This document shows positions 26,141 to 38,828 of a stretch of 64,000 nt of DNA, piece by piece; the first letter of the stretch is position 1; each line of letters opens with the position of its first letter. This stretch comes from Gossypium raimondii. Taxonomy: Eukaryota; Streptophyta; Magnoliopsida; Malvales; Malvaceae. The DNA lies in contig NC_068571.1 in assembly GCF_025698545.1 (NCBI RefSeq), positions 46,905,733 through 46,969,732 on the forward strand. Direction: 5' to 3'. A program made the position numbers and the translations under genes. Below the pieces are notes generated by a model, which saw nothing but the letters and a program-made list of their open reading frames with translations, had not been told where the DNA came from and searched no databases.

Positions 26141-27034
26141 AGGTTCTTCAATTTTCGATGACAAAGCATCGAAAGCGGTGGTTGGAAATTAGGAAATTTA
26201 TTTATTTTTATGCAATCAACCATTTCTAAAATAATCTCATTTGTCTACCAAGATTTTGTTTATTATAGAGAGGTGGTTGTTATACACCTATAAGAGCATA
26301 TTCTTATAGAGATAATCATTGTAAACATATCATAGAATTCATATTCATGTTCCATCAAATAAAAAGTGAGAATTATGTTAAAAAAGAAAGGAAAAGAAAG
26401 GAGAATCAAGTCAACAAAATTAAAAGACTTATAACAAGATGTATGTATAGTCTTTCACATATTTAATTATAAAATTCATAAATCTAGCAAGTTAAATTAA
26501 TCGGTATAAGTTATCAAATTAAATTAATTAATTTATTATGGGTTTTAAATTCAAGTAATCAATCTATAAATTTATGATGTTTCAAATTCATAGTTTAATA
26601 TTTATTTACTTAAACTTAATAGTTTTATTGAAGATTATTTTCATTTAATAAAATATGCTTAATAGATTTTTAATGTGAAACTTAATCATTTTAATCAAGA
26701 TATTTTTATTTAATAAATTATAATTAATAAGATAGCTTGTATAAAATACCTATAAATTTACTTAAAATTTTAAAGATATATACTGTTATAGAAAATTAAT
26801 TTAATAATGAATACACTTCGTATTTATGAATGTTGTTATAAGTTATAAAATGTTAAGATAAAACATAAAAATCTACTAAAGAGTTCATTATATTTATATT
26901 TTCTATTATTGTCTTTTATGTCTCGAACTAAAAATACTTTTTTAAGGAAATAAATTTCAAAAAATTTAAACCCAAGTACTATTTTGTGTTTATAAAATCT
27001 ATTTCCACCGAAGAGAAGAAAAGAAGGTTAAACA
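26141..27034. other. AT-rich intergenic region
   Basis: I see no gene, RNA or clear repeat here. It is A/T-rich non-coding sequence between the copia/MULE nest and an inverted-repeat element. Confidence 0.6.
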
Positions 27035-28510
27035 TGTTTATTTATGAAAATGATTTAAGTGCAATGTTTTATACGAAAACGACTCATTTTCTATAGTGTA
27101 TGTAGGTGCAGATCATCTCACCGTCGACATCACCTTCCATCATCCCATAATGATTGTCCGATGATTGTTTGGTTTATAAAAAATATTTTTTTTGTGTTGG
27201 AATTGTGTTTACTAATACCGGTATGTATTTTTTTAAACACACTTTAAAAAATACTAATATTCTGAGATTTAAAAAAAAATGTTTTAATAGATGTCCACAA
27301 CACCAATTCAAATATTAAAAAAATTGATGTTTTAGGTATTTTGGGTTGGGTTTCTCGTCACCGGAATTGCCGTTAATTAAATTCCATTAATTAATGCAAT
27401 TAAAGCTGTACATGGGCATAAAATTGCCATTGGAAAGGCGGAATGAGTTTTATTGCAATTAAATTCCATTAATTAATGCAATTTTAGCTGTATATAAGAA
27501 TAAAATTGCAGTTGAAAAGACAAAATGGGTTTTAATTGCAGCAATGAATGAGATTTAATTACAATAAAAATTCCATTCCAAACACTTTAATTTCTTAAAC
27601 TTTTAATTTTCATATACAAATTTTTAAGAGAATAAAATATTTTTATATTAAGTAAAGTCAAATTTATGAACTCAATTTCTTTATCTTTTCGAGAATAATT
27701 ATTTTAGTATCTTTGTTGTTTCTGATATATCCTTTTCGTTTGACCCTATTGGCCTCTTATTCATTTTATAATTAATTAATTTTATTACTGTTATCATTAA
27801 TTGTTATATTTCCCAAGTCTTGTCTTCTTCTCTCCCTCTTTTGATTTCATTTTTCCTTAGCTTTTTTGAATCAAGCTACAATGTTGAATAAATTGATGTC
27901 GGAAAATACTATATGGTGATAGCAGCAAATAGAGGAAGAATACACTGATAGTGGAGGAGGTGCGATTAGCGGCAACAAATATGGCAACGCCACAATCTTC
28001 TATTAATGATAAAAGTGTTTTTGGCTTTTTTAAAACTCAAAAATCAAAAACCACGCCAGTGCTAACAAAAAAAAAATCAAAAGCCACACCGCTGCTGACA
28101 ATGGGAATGCCGACATCAAAAAAAGCAAAAAATTATTTTTTTAAAAAATTTAAACCGGTGTTGGAAACATAAACACCGACACCACAAAAATAGAAAATCC
28201 TTTTTAAAAAAAATTAAATCAGTGCCGGCAACATAAGCGCTGACACCTATTCAAATATTATTTTCTTTTCTTCTTAAATCCCAAAATACCAGTATTTTTA
28301 AAATGTATTTGAAAAATACATACCAATGCTTACAAACACTGTGCCGACACAAAAAATATTCATTTTTTTATAGACTGAACAATTATTGAGCAATCATTAT
28401 GCGATGATGGAAGGTGATACCGACTGTGAGATGACCGGCACCAAAATGCACAATAGAAACATATCATTTTCATACAAGATTTTGCACCTAGATCATTTTA
28501 GTAAATGATC
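27035..28510. mobile_element. Inverted-repeat (foldback/MULE-like) element, non-coding
   Basis: The left arm (about 27040-27275) and right arm (about 28268-28508) are inverted copies over some 230 bp. Shared landmarks are GATCATCTCAC(C/A)GTCG, ATCACCTTCCATCATC, ATAATGATTG and GGTATGTATTTTT. Between the arms are a diverged direct repeat around TTCCATTAATTAATGCAATT (two copies at about 27385 and 27465) and short repeats built on ACCGGTGTTGG / CACCGACACC at 28010-28250. A 73-codon frame at 27951-28172 comes from those repeats and shows no domain. Exact ends and target duplication were not resolved. Confidence 0.7.
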
Positions 28511-28993
28511 AATTTATTTGAGTAAGTTTTGAAAAAAACCTAAATATGTTTGGTGAGAAGCATAAAAAGTTCCACTAATGGACATACCTAAACATATTTT
28601 TTTGGTAAGAATCAACAGAATATGGTGACTCGTAAAATTCAGGAAAGTTTTGACTGGATTAAACCATAAAAAGTTCAAAACTTGAAGGAAATGAAAATCC
28701 CCACATCCCATTCTCTATTCTTAATATAGTTATTTGAAAATAATTCCACCGATCTGAAAAAAAATTCTGAAATTTTGAGAAGCGATTGAAAAAAAAAAGA
28801 ACAAAATTTGAAGCAAAGCCATAATATGAAGGTGATGACCGATGATGATGTTAAAGGTGAACGATGGTGACGAAGAATATAAAATTGTTTTTATATACTT
28901 GTTATAAGTTTTAAATGTTTTAGGAGTCCTAGTGTCAGCTTCTCATAGGCTGAAAATGCCACATATGCAAAAAAGTAACAGTGTTAATTCTTA

Positions 28994-29223
28994 GGTTAAT
29001 ATACCATTTGGTACCTATATTTGATTTCAATGTTCAAATTAGTACACAAACTAATAAATATTTGACACGTATGCTCTTGAAAACATAACATTCACACTTA
29101 ACTGGGAAACAAACCCTCAAATACCAGACTAAAAAAAAACTTACCTATAAATTGGGACAAAAAAACTTGGGTAACAAATTGAACATTCAAGCCAAATATA
29201 GGTACCAAATAGCATATTACCCC
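28994..29223. mobile_element. Short TIR element (MITE), 230 bp, TTA flanks
   Basis: The arms read GGTTAATATACCATTTGGTACCTATATTTG on the left with its inverted partner on the right, ending ATATTACCCC (about 50 bp, imperfect). TTA flanks both sides (28991-28993 and 29224-29226). There is no coding capacity. Confidence 0.7.
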
Positions 29224-29538
29224 TTAATTTTTTTTTTTTTTTTTGGTTTTAACAGAATACATGTTAAGGTACCAATTTGGACAAAAAAATTTCTTTTAAG
29301 TACCAACACTAGAGAAGTGTTCAAGTTCAGGGGATGGATTATGACTTAACTATTAAAAAGCCAATGACTTCACTGAATAAACACTTAAAAGAAGCGGGTT
29401 AAAAGAAGTAAAACAAAAGGTTTTGAACAGATAGTCAAATGCCGGGGACAAAGCACCATTACCTGAGCTGCAGGAAAATAAGATTGTCAACAACAATGCT
29501 TATATGACAAGCACAACAATTTTTTTTTTCTGAGTTAA

Positions 29539-31263
29539 TTAGAAAAGGGATGATGTAAGCTCAGATACATCCGATACTATCTGGCTATAATCGGCTTTCA
29601 TCTTTTCTTGTTCCTCGATGGCGAGTTCACCTTTGGTGGGCTTGGTTAGCACCAAAACACAGCATGTTGGTCTCTTAGTAGCTCCTGCTGTTGCAAGATC
29701 CTGAAAATGGCAAATGAAAACTAATCAAGCAGGGTTCATCCCTTGCATAAGCTACTGACTTAAGCTCGAAACCCGCCATTGACCCTTTAGTTGTGCTTTG
29801 CTTATGTTTAGGGTCAAATTGCAGGATCTAAGACCCAATCAGCCAAATATGTGAACTGTTGAGGGCCTTTACAAATATTTCACATACATAAATGGACACA
29901 GGCTCTTTAGAGACTGTAAATGAACTTAGATTCTAACGTTTTCGATAGGCAAGTAGATCGACCACTTTTAGCATGCAATGCCACTAAATTAGACGAAAAC
30001 GAGAGAGGTCCAAGATCCAGACTTACTTCTTTTGAAGAAACATAGACATATGGAATTTCAGCCTCTTCACATAGGATCGGAACATGAGTTATGACATCAA
30101 TAGGAGATATGTTTCCAGCTATAACACATAATCTGCATTCAGCAAAAAGATTGAAGAAACATGACCCTCAATACAGCTATATAATATGTGAAGATTAAGG
30201 GGGAAAGGAGTATAATTATATGAATATTAATGGTACTGATTTAGGGTTTAGGGTTTAAATGCAAAAAGAAAAAAAATCTAAAATTTGTAGTTTTAACTTA
30301 CAAGTATATCAACAGTTACAATCAAAACCAACCATTACAAGCACCAAATTGAATAGCTAGTTCAATCAACTAACTCAACTCAAATTCAGCACAATAAATC
30401 AGGATCAAACCCACGCATGTTGAAGATTTGAAACTGGTACCTCAAAATTCTCTAAACTTACATTTTTGAACAGATAAATAATTATCACCCCATTTACTAA
30501 CTGATGTTCATAGAAAGAAAAGTGTAATTGATGCTTTTTTTTTTTTTTGCTTAAATCCAGTGAAAGTAAACAATTATTTAACATGATCGTGCATTGAACT
30601 GCACTGACAAAATGACCAATATTTCTCAGTCCATGAAACTATGTTCCTCGTTCTAAATTGGCACCTAAACTTCAAATAATTCTAATTATTTCTCAAACTA
30701 TCAATATTATATCGATCAAGTCCTTTAGATACTAAAATAGTTGATTTAACTGTTTAAAGACACAGAAAATCTTACGTGACATAACTTAAATTGAAAATTT
30801 TTAGAGGCATTCAAGTAGAATCTAAACTGAAAGTTAAAAAAAAAAAAGTTTACCCTTTATGACCACGCCTAATACTTTTAACCACTTCCTTTACTCCTCT
30901 CTTCAAGCATTTGTGCTCAGATGCTACAACAATGAAACAGCAACATGTTCTCAGAAAAAAGATTGAAAATTTCAAACACAAACAATCAATATTTTCACAA
31001 ATTCCACTATTAGAACTTCGGGTAAAACATAAAAGTCAAATATTTTTTCTCCGATGGGAAATTCCTGATAAACAAAGAAACAAAAACCCAAAAGAGATGC
31101 TCATGAAAACGATTGATTTTGGGAAACCTTTTCGGACGAGCTTAAGGGTTTTCTTGGAGAGCTTTTTGCCAGCAAGGGGCTTTGCGATGGGAGCTATAGC
31201 TAACATCTTCTTCCTCTCCTTCTCCTTCTGTTGCGTCTTCTCTACTTCGCTATCGCTTCCCAT
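29539..31263 (-). CDS. NHP2: H/ACA ribonucleoprotein subunit 2 (NHP2), L7Ae family
   Basis: Four exons with consistent phases: 31263-31128, 30923-30854, 30132-30027 and 29700-29539, giving 157 aa, about the usual plant length. The N-terminus is charged and lysine-rich (residues 1-40). The L7Ae/L30e RNA-binding domain follows, with KRGVKEVVKSIRRGHKGLC, IAGNISPIDVITHVPILCEE and YVYVSSKEDLATAGATKRPT. It ends SSLF. NHP2 is a core protein of H/ACA snoRNPs in the nucleolus, which guide pseudouridylation of rRNA. The start is the first ATG in the exon and leads directly into the conserved basic region. The upstream region has two telo-boxes and three TGGGCT motifs, typical of ribosome-biogenesis genes. 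The Arabidopsis equivalent, as I recall, is At5g08180. Confidence 0.95.
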
Positions 31264-31345
31264 TTCTATTTTCGTTCTCCCTAACGATGAAAATAATTGG
31301 GAGGAAATAAATGTCTATAATGTGAAAGAAAGCATATGGCGGAAA

Positions 31346-31371
31346 TTAGGGTTTTTCTATGTTTAGGGTTT
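31346..31371 (-). promoter_or_regulatory. Two telo-box motifs upstream of NHP2
   Basis: AAACCCTAA on the minus strand occurs at 31346-31354 and 31363-31371, about 85-110 bp above the NHP2 start codon. Telo-boxes near the transcription start are known in plant ribosomal-protein and ribosome-biogenesis genes. Confidence 0.8.
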
Positions 31372-31393
31372 AAGCTTTGTATGTTACCCTTAA

Positions 31394-31516
31394 TGGGCTT
31401 TTTTCCGACATTTTTGTCCCAATTTACATAAACTATTTAATTAGGCTTTTGATAACGTATGAGCCCATATCTTAATAAAAATAGGCTTTTGTTTCTATTT
31501 TCTTTACATTTGGGCT
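31394..31516 (-). promoter_or_regulatory. Site II (TGGGCT) motifs upstream of NHP2
   Basis: TGGGCT occurs at 31394-31399 and 31511-31516 on the plus strand and at 31462-31467 on the minus strand. Site II elements (TGGGCC/T) bind TCP factors and commonly accompany telo-boxes in this gene class. Confidence 0.65.
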
Positions 31517-31756
31517 TTGACAAGCTCATGTCTCATTAGAATAAGCTTAGGTAAAAGTATTATTGGAATCAAGAATTTCATAATTGGATCGGTGGTTGAA
31601 CAAATTAGGTAATTGATTTAAGGTTAGGGTTCAGTGTTACGTTCCTTAGGCTGTCAATAAGAGTTGATTCCGATCTCATTGTCTCTTTCTCTCTCCAAAA
31701 GTTCTAAATTTGTTTTCTAATTTTAATTTATGATGAAAATATGGAGGATTAAATTG

Positions 31757-32745
31757 ATAGAATTTGTGATGTTAGCTCTAGGTATGGGGTCTTATCAAGC
31801 CGCTTTATTTCATTTAATTACTCTTGCTTATTCAAAAGCATTGTTGTTTTTAACATCCGGATCGATTATTCATTCCATGGAAGCTATTGTTGGATATTCT
31901 CCAGATAAAAGTCGGAATATGGTTTTTATGGGTGGTTTAAGAAAGCACGTGCCCATTACCCAAATTGCTTTTTAGTAAGTACACTTTCTCTTTGTGGAAT
32001 TCCACCCCTTACTTGTTTTTGGTCCAAAGATGAAATTCTTAGTGACAGTTGGTTGTATTCACCGATTTTGCAATAATAGCTTGGTCCACCGCCGGATTAA
32101 CAATGTTTTATATGTTTCTGATCTATTTACTTACTTTTGAAGGACATTTAAACGTTCATTTTCAAAAATATAGTGACAAAAAAAGAAGCTCTTTCTATTC
32201 AATAAAACTATGAGGTAAAGAAGAGCAAAAAATAATTAACAGAAATTTTCGTTTATTTCATTTATTAACATTAACAATGAATAACAACGAGCAGCCATAT
32301 ACAATTGGTGAAAAAAGAGAAATTCAAATGATTTTGAGGGTTCGTATCAATTTTTTAAAAATGCAACTTTTTCAGTGAGTATAGCTTGTTTTGGAATATT
32401 TACAAGATTCCTTTTATATAAACCTTTTATTCATATTTACAAAATTTAAACTTACTAAATTCATTTGTGAAAAGGGGTCCTAAAAGAATTTTATTGGATA
32501 AATGATATATTTGATAAATGATTGGTCATATAATCGTGGTTACATAGATATATTTTATTCAATATCCTTAACAAAACGTATAAGAGGATTGACAGAACTA
32601 ACTCATTTTTTTGATAGGAGAGTAATTGATGGAAATACAAACAGAGTGGCATTACAAGTTTTTTTGTGGGAGAAAGTGTAAAATATCTAGGGTGAAGTCG
32701 TATATCGTTTTATCTACTATTGTATTTATTTTATGTATTAATTTT
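31757..32745 (+). pseudogene. ndhF: Nuclear copy of chloroplast ndhF (NUPT)
   Basis: The 31757-31975 frame translates to a core segment of the plastid NADH dehydrogenase subunit 5 ([48 protein letters not shown]), then stops. The same protein continues in other frames: KDEILSDS-like near 32030, [11 protein letters not shown] near 32140, and NNEQPYTIG near 32280. It skips a section and resumes near 32355 (NATFSVS-like), KRGPKRILLD near 32470 and a C-terminal stretch near 32690. It lacks the N-terminal half, has an internal deletion and many shifts. In plastids this gene would encode a thylakoid complex subunit. Here it is inert DNA transferred to the nucleus, probably from the plastid small single-copy region. 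Confidence 0.9.
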
Positions 32746-32848
32746 TTTAGTAATTTAGTACTTTATTTTATTTTAATTTTATGCAATTTATATATTAATA
32801 TCATATTTATAGGTTTTCATTATTTATTTATTTTTAGAATATTAAAAA

Positions 32849-32849
<1 letters not shown>

Positions 32850-32910
<61 letters not shown>
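32850..32910. repeat. (TTA)n microsatellite
   Basis: About 20 uninterrupted TTA/ATT units. It produces a poly-leucine stretch in one frame, which is not evidence of coding. Confidence 0.97.
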
Positions 32911-32914
<4 letters not shown>

Positions 32915-35224
32915 ATTGAATATTAATTCCTTTCAACCAAATGTATGAATACTATTACAATATTTATTTCATCCAACCAAACCATTCTTATGCCTATTCA
33001 ATTCCATTACAACCATATTCCATTCACACATAATGACTTTTCCATTACAATCCTATTCCCTTCCAATGGACCAAGGGTATCTGAAAATCTCTCCAATGTT
33101 TTCACAACCATATCGATAGTTAAATCGATCAGGTCATTGACCCACCAGTTTGATTGGTTCAATCGGTTCGATTAAAGTTTTATAAAATAAAAAATAAAAA
33201 ATCAATTCAACTATCAATTCAATCAAATTTTTAGCTTGTTCAACCGATTTATATCAGTTCATGATTCAACTGATCCAATACCATTCTTTAGACCTATATT
33301 TCAGCTGGTTTTCGATGAAATTGGTCCAAACAATCTGTCTTATTCAATAATTGAGTCTCCACATTTTTCGCTCTTTCACACAATTTTTCATTAAATAATT
33401 AGGCAAGTACAATATATAATTTGATGGAAGGAAAAAATACAATATAATTCCGTAATATATGTAGATATAGATATAGATATAAATATAAAATTAGCTGGTG
33501 CATAATAATTGTAAATGCGTAATTTCAATATGCATACGCATGTAATAAATATTTTAGTGTAAAGTTAAGTTTTGAAACCAAATATGTAAATGAAAAAAAC
33601 CGGATCAATTAAGATATATAACTCAAATTTGAAATTGAAAAAAGAAATAACTATATATCTTATGAAGAAAATGAGTAAATTAGCTTTTGAGAACAAAATT
33701 ATAAATCACAAATTGAAATTGGGTGTGCTTTCCACACTTTCTCCTAACTTCTTTAGTTTCAAATGCATTACCAAAATAGTAAACACAATGAACACACCTA
33801 AATTTAATGAAAAGATGCAACTTGATAAAGTGAGATATTAATTTCGCTTCCAGAGAGAACTTTAATATAAACTTTCCTAAACTGAAATCTAATAGTTTAG
33901 GACTTGAAGCTTTACCAACTCAACCGAACTCCTTTCTCTCAAGGGTGTGAATAGAGAAAAAGAGTTAAAATGTTTAAATCATGTAGAAATCTGATTTCTA
34001 GTAATTTAAAAATATTTGATCAGGCTCGATCAAATCGATGATCTGAACAATTTGATCATCAATCTAATTCTAAAACCTTGCATCATTCCGTCACCATAAT
34101 TATGGATAATTAAAAGTCCTAGTGGCTCCGACCAGCAACATTAGCTCAATACATTCAAGCAAATTAAAACAAATACAAAAAAGGTTCTTAAAATTCAAGA
34201 GTTTCCCATCTGCAAGATGAGCATCTGGCTGCTAAGTCTTCTTAGAGTTAACGTGTCCGTTAAATTTCATGGGTTCCTTCGAGTTTTCTTCGAAGTAAAG
34301 AGACAAAATCCGAGGTAAAATTGAGCATAGACACACCAGGCACAATACCTTCACTGTTTGAAGATTCGATCAATTGCTTGGAAGATGACACTTTAAAGAC
34401 TTCTCCCAATAAGAAAGATACCCCCCTCAACACACTCTTAACGAGAATAAATGGCTTAGTGACATAATGTAAATGACCATATAATAATTTTTTGAAATTT
34501 AGTGACCAAAACATAATGTTTATTACTTTTGAAGAATTAAAAAAATAGATTGAAGGATAAATTGTTGGGAGATTCAAATTAGTGGTATTTATAGGCCAGG
34601 TCAAGTTTGTTTGAGTTTATGTGTGATATTAATACACTTCGTGTCTGTCCAAGCTAACTCGGCTCGAAATATGAGTCTCAAAATTTATCCAAGTTCGTTC
34701 ATATTTTTAAATGGTCAACTTAAGTCTGTTTTAAGTCCACCATATTATTTTTATGATTTAAAAATATATATTGAGCACATTTAAAAAATATATATTCATA
34801 CCATATTTAATTTAGTATTTAAAAATTATATATATTATTTATTAAAATTCTATATAATTAGGCCATATAACATATATATTTTAATATTAACATTATTGAA
34901 TTGTATATTGTAATAGATTTAACTTTTATGTATTATAATTACATAATATATAATATATATTGTAAACTTAAAAAATGTTTGGGGCAGATAGACTCAAGCT
35001 TGAATATATAAGCTCAAGTCCTACTCATATTTTATACTAATTTAATATTTTATTCAAATTCATTTATTAGACCTAATATTTTTAGCTAAACTTTCAAAAT
35101 TTAAGCAACATGTAATTTGACTCTTAAAGTCATCGGTCTAATGAATTAAATTGAGTACTGAAATCTTTAAAGAAAATATATGATTTTGACATTAATTAAA
35201 TAACTTTTAAATATATTATTTAAA
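32911..35224. other. AT-rich intergenic region
   Basis: No convincing gene. A short (GATATA)n tract lies at about 33464-33487. A minus-strand open frame at 34260-34604 (114 codons) has a TATAAATA-like word just inside its start but no domain I recognise. I treat it as unsupported. Confidence 0.55.
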
Positions 35225-37730
35225 ACATAATTTTTCCTTTTCATTTTAGGAGAGTTAAAGGGCAATTTTACTATATATTAATTTTTAATTTCTTTATTTA
35301 TTTATAAGTGAACTGAATTGAAAATTTTTCATTTTGGAGGTTGAAGTGTAATTTTACTATATATATTATTTTATAATTTTTCTATTTATAAGAGAATTGA
35401 ATTGATTTTTTTTAGTTTTGAGGATCAAGTACCCTGTTTGCTCACTTCAGATTAGCCTCTGCAAAAAAAAAAAAAAACTCTACGACTAATTTAAATTTTA
35501 AAAATTAATTAAAACTCACACATCCATCTTAAAATCTATTTTTCCCTAAACGTGAACACTTTTATAGTGGAGTAAGTTTGGAATTTTTTTGGTTTATTAT
35601 ATTATTTGGTATTCGAGTTTGATTCTTTTAATGTATCACTTGTATTATTATTTTTATCTAACATAGTACTTGTATTTATCAAAAGTTATACATTTTGGTA
35701 CCTAAAGATAACCATGTTCACTTTTAATGTTTAATTCAAGTTTTACCCAAATATTTATTATTAGGTTTGAGTTCTCATTATTTTGTTAATAGAATAAATT
35801 TAGTGTTAACTTAAATTTATTTAATTTGTTAAATATAGTTTGATGACTGTAATTCTTTTTCGGTTTTAAGGTTTGAGTTGATGAAAGTTAATTGTTAATA
35901 TTATTAGTTAATCATAAAATTTCATCAAATCAATTATAAAATCCAATTAAACATTAAAAGTTAGTAAGTACCCCAAATATATAAATATTATTAAACACAA
36001 ATACTACATTGGAGCACGAATAGTGTATTAAATTTTATTGCGATCATTAATTTGAGGCCAGGCATTTATTCCCATCATTGCTACAAGATAAACCCATTAA
36101 AACCATAATTAGTTTTCCGGTAAAGGTAGCAAATAGCATTGCCAAAGCTATGTTACAATCCCATATGTTACGAAAATGGAGGGTAAAAAAAGGAAATTTC
36201 TGAATAAGATTCTGAGACTCAATGGATCAAAGTAGTTCATATATTGCTATTCGATATGGATCATGACATTAATTTTTTTAGGTCAAAGTCTATGTGCGAT
36301 GGCACGAAACTTGCCAATCCAAAACCGGTTTGTGGAAGGTCATCAGGGATGGCATTGCACCACCAATCAAATCAGTTGTATGTCTGCGATGCATTTTTCG
36401 GATTTGGAGTTTTGGGTCCTAGAGGAGGATTGGTAACTTAACTTTCCATTGCCGCAGATGGTGAACCTTACCGTTTCTGCAACGGTGTCGATGTCCATCA
36501 ACATACTGGAAATGTCTACTTCACTGATGCCAGTTCCGTTTTCGATATAATGTAACCTTATTTGCTTCTTTCCGATTCTTCATTCTACTTAAAATATTTT
36601 TATCTAACACTAATTTTTTTATAATGGATACATTGAGATATAACCGTTGTAGTTTGAATTGGACTGAATCGATTGGATCTGGAACTGGTTGATGGATCGG
36701 TTCGAAGTGTGGCTTTGAACTGATTAAATTGGAACTAGTATGAGCCAATTGAACGATTAAAAAATCGGTTGATCCACATATTTTAAAAATTTTCAATTGA
36801 ACCAATTGGACTAATGAACCAGTGCCCTAACTAGATTGATGACAGATTTGGTTTAAAAACCAGTGGATGTAAACCACCTCCAAAGACTCAAACGACAAAT
36901 TAGAACAAAACAGTCACGAGCGATAGAAAATTGCAATTCAATCTATTCATAAATGATATCAAATTGCACTTTAGCCTCCAAAAAAATGTTTAATCCTTTG
37001 AAAAAAATGATAAATGAAAAAAATTAATATATGATAAAATTATATTTTGATATCTCAAAAATTTATAATTCTTTTTAAAAACTTTTTTCTAGATTTGCCC
37101 ATGACAACAGTTTGTCTATTCTTGCAGGCAACTTGACATAGCGTTAAGTGTTATGGATTCGACGGGGAGACTGTTGAAGTACGATGCCAAAACCAAGGAA
37201 GTGACCGTTTTGTTGAGGAATCTTTCGTTGGCAGCCGGGGTGGCAGTTGATGAAGAAGAAAAATTTGTCATGGTTACCGACTTCACTGCAAACCAGACTC
37301 GAAAGATTACACTTCAGGGTGGCAGATCCATCATCGAAACCATACAGCCAACACGAGATAACATTAAGAGGGCGCGATTAAACAAGTTCTGGCTAGCGGC
37401 CGCGAGGGTAGATCCACGAATAGATTCGGGTTTGTTGCCAACTGGAGTAAGGATTAATGGAAATGGCACTGTTTTAGAAACAGTTAATCTTGAGAGATGG
37501 TATGGAAATAAATCAGTGTTTGAAGTTCAAGAGTTTGGTACTAAGCTTTATATAGTATGAAGATTAGTGGATTTCATTGGTGTTTTATTAAAGCATTAAA
37601 GTTTAAAAAACTTGAAACTGAAGTTAATAATAAAAGGAAGTGGCTACCCCATCATGTAATGCAATAGTAATTAGATATGGTGCTCGAATTTTTCATATTC
37701 GACATTTACCTATATTGTAAACTAGTCATT
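35225..37730. repeat. Duplicated block A (strictosidine synthase-like locus)
   Basis: It aligns in direct orientation with block B at 42655-45060: the upstream AT-rich strip, exons 2 and 3, the large intron with its GGTTC(G/A)-rich repeat relic, and the 3' flank (AAGGAAGTGGCTACCCCATC). Block A lacks the piece corresponding to about 43115-43465 of block B, which contains the TATA region and exon 1. Confidence 0.85.
36282..37560 (+). pseudogene. Strictosidine synthase-like pseudogene (copy A)
   Basis: Exon 2 (36282-36551) and exon 3 (37128-37560) match the intact gene at 43166-44906 closely. Landmarks are LYVCDAFFGFGVLGPRGGL, DGEPYRFCNGVDVHQHTGN, STGRLLKYDAKTKEVTVLL and AAGVAVDEEEKFVMVTDF. Exon 1 with the signal peptide is deleted. 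In exon 2 a glutamine codon after GGLVT is TAA (36438-36440). In exon 3 a serine codon near the C-terminus is TGA (37558-37560), 14 codons before the stop used by copy B. Splice sites of the shared intron are kept (GT at 36552, AG at 37126-37127). The copy cannot make a normal protein. Confidence 0.9.
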
Positions 37731-37920
37731 TTATTATATTTAAATTTTTGCTCTGCTCAATCAATTAAATAATACAAAAGAAAAGGTTGTCATCACTTAA
37801 AAGTAAAATCACATTCTAATCTAACTTACACTTAATAATTATAAACTTAAAAATAGAAATTTTATTTCATAAATTTGATATTTCACTTGATCCTAAACGA
37901 TACCCAACTTTTCACCACTG

Positions 37921-38345
37921 CAGATGTAGAACCGTAATCGTTTTTGCAATGCTGTCTACGTCCAGATGCCGGTTCTGCGTACGAGATAAGGTACGATTCT
38001 TCATTTTTCTTAAAATATTTAGTCCGGTATATATCAGACAACGGGGAGGTTGTTGAAGTAGGATGTCGAAAGGAAGCAAGTGACAGTGTTGTTTAGGAAT
38101 CTTACGTTTGCAGCAGGGGTAACAAGATTTGACATTGGGGTCATAAACCTTAGGAATCCGAAATTTTAGCGAGGGTCAATCAACGAACACAATCAAATTT
38201 GTTGCCTATAGGACTAAGGATCGGATGAATGGAAATGGCACAGTTTTAAGAACAATTAATCTTGAAATATATCAGTGTGTGGAGTTGAAGAGTTTGGTTC
38301 TAAGCTTGATATAGCATCAAGGCTAGTGGATTTCATTGGTTTACA
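37921..38345 (+). pseudogene. Strictosidine synthase-like relic (fragment C)
   Basis: A short, gapped copy of the same gene: pieces of exon 2 (GCAGATGTAGAACCGTAATC, near CCAGATGCCGGTTCTGCG) and exon 3 (ACGGGGAGGTTGTTGAAGTA, AATGGAAATGGCACAGTTTT, and TTTGGTTCTAAGCTTGATAT). The intron is reduced to a few dozen bases and no frame survives. It is older or more damaged than copy A. Confidence 0.8.
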
Positions 38346-38828
38346 AATCCTGATAATAAAAAAAGAATTGAAGACTTAATAATAAAAATATAATCTGTTG
38401 ATTTACTGTTGGAAGCTGAAATCAAAATCCAAACTTACACTTTTATGTTGTTATTGGCAGTTACTCTTTTTCAGTTTGTTACGTCTTACCTTACACGTGA
38501 TGGGAGCATCTTTTCAATTTCTTATGTCTTAACCTGGGTCATGTTACAGTAAACGGAGTTGGTATATCGAGTTAAATAACATAAATTTGAAAAAATTATA
38601 AAAATATTTTTTTTTGTATTTAAAATAAAATATATCATTTGAAGATATTTTAATTTTTTAATTTTAAAAATAAAAATAAATGTATATAGTGATATTGAAA
38701 CTTATGTCAATTATATTAAATTTTTTTTAAAATTATCATTCAACCAAAGCATTATTTTGATTTATTTATATATTTTAATTTTATTATACGTATTTTATTA
38801 CTTTCATCAATTGTGTATTTATATTTAC

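Noticed and set aside
16681-26170. Possible 5-bp target duplication of the gag-only copia element
   Set aside because: The outer flanks (TAAGG on the left, AGGTT on the right) do not match when LTR ends are set at TGTTGG and GCAACA. One border may be eroded.
30911-31366. 151-codon plus-strand frame opposite NHP2 exons 1-2
   Set aside because: It runs antisense across NHP2 exons and an intron and shows no domain. It is a shadow of the real gene.
34260-34604. 114-codon minus-strand frame
   Set aside because: There is a TATAAATA-like word at its start, but I recognise no domain, and codon use and context are those of AT-rich intergenic DNA. It could be an exon relic, but I cannot support it.
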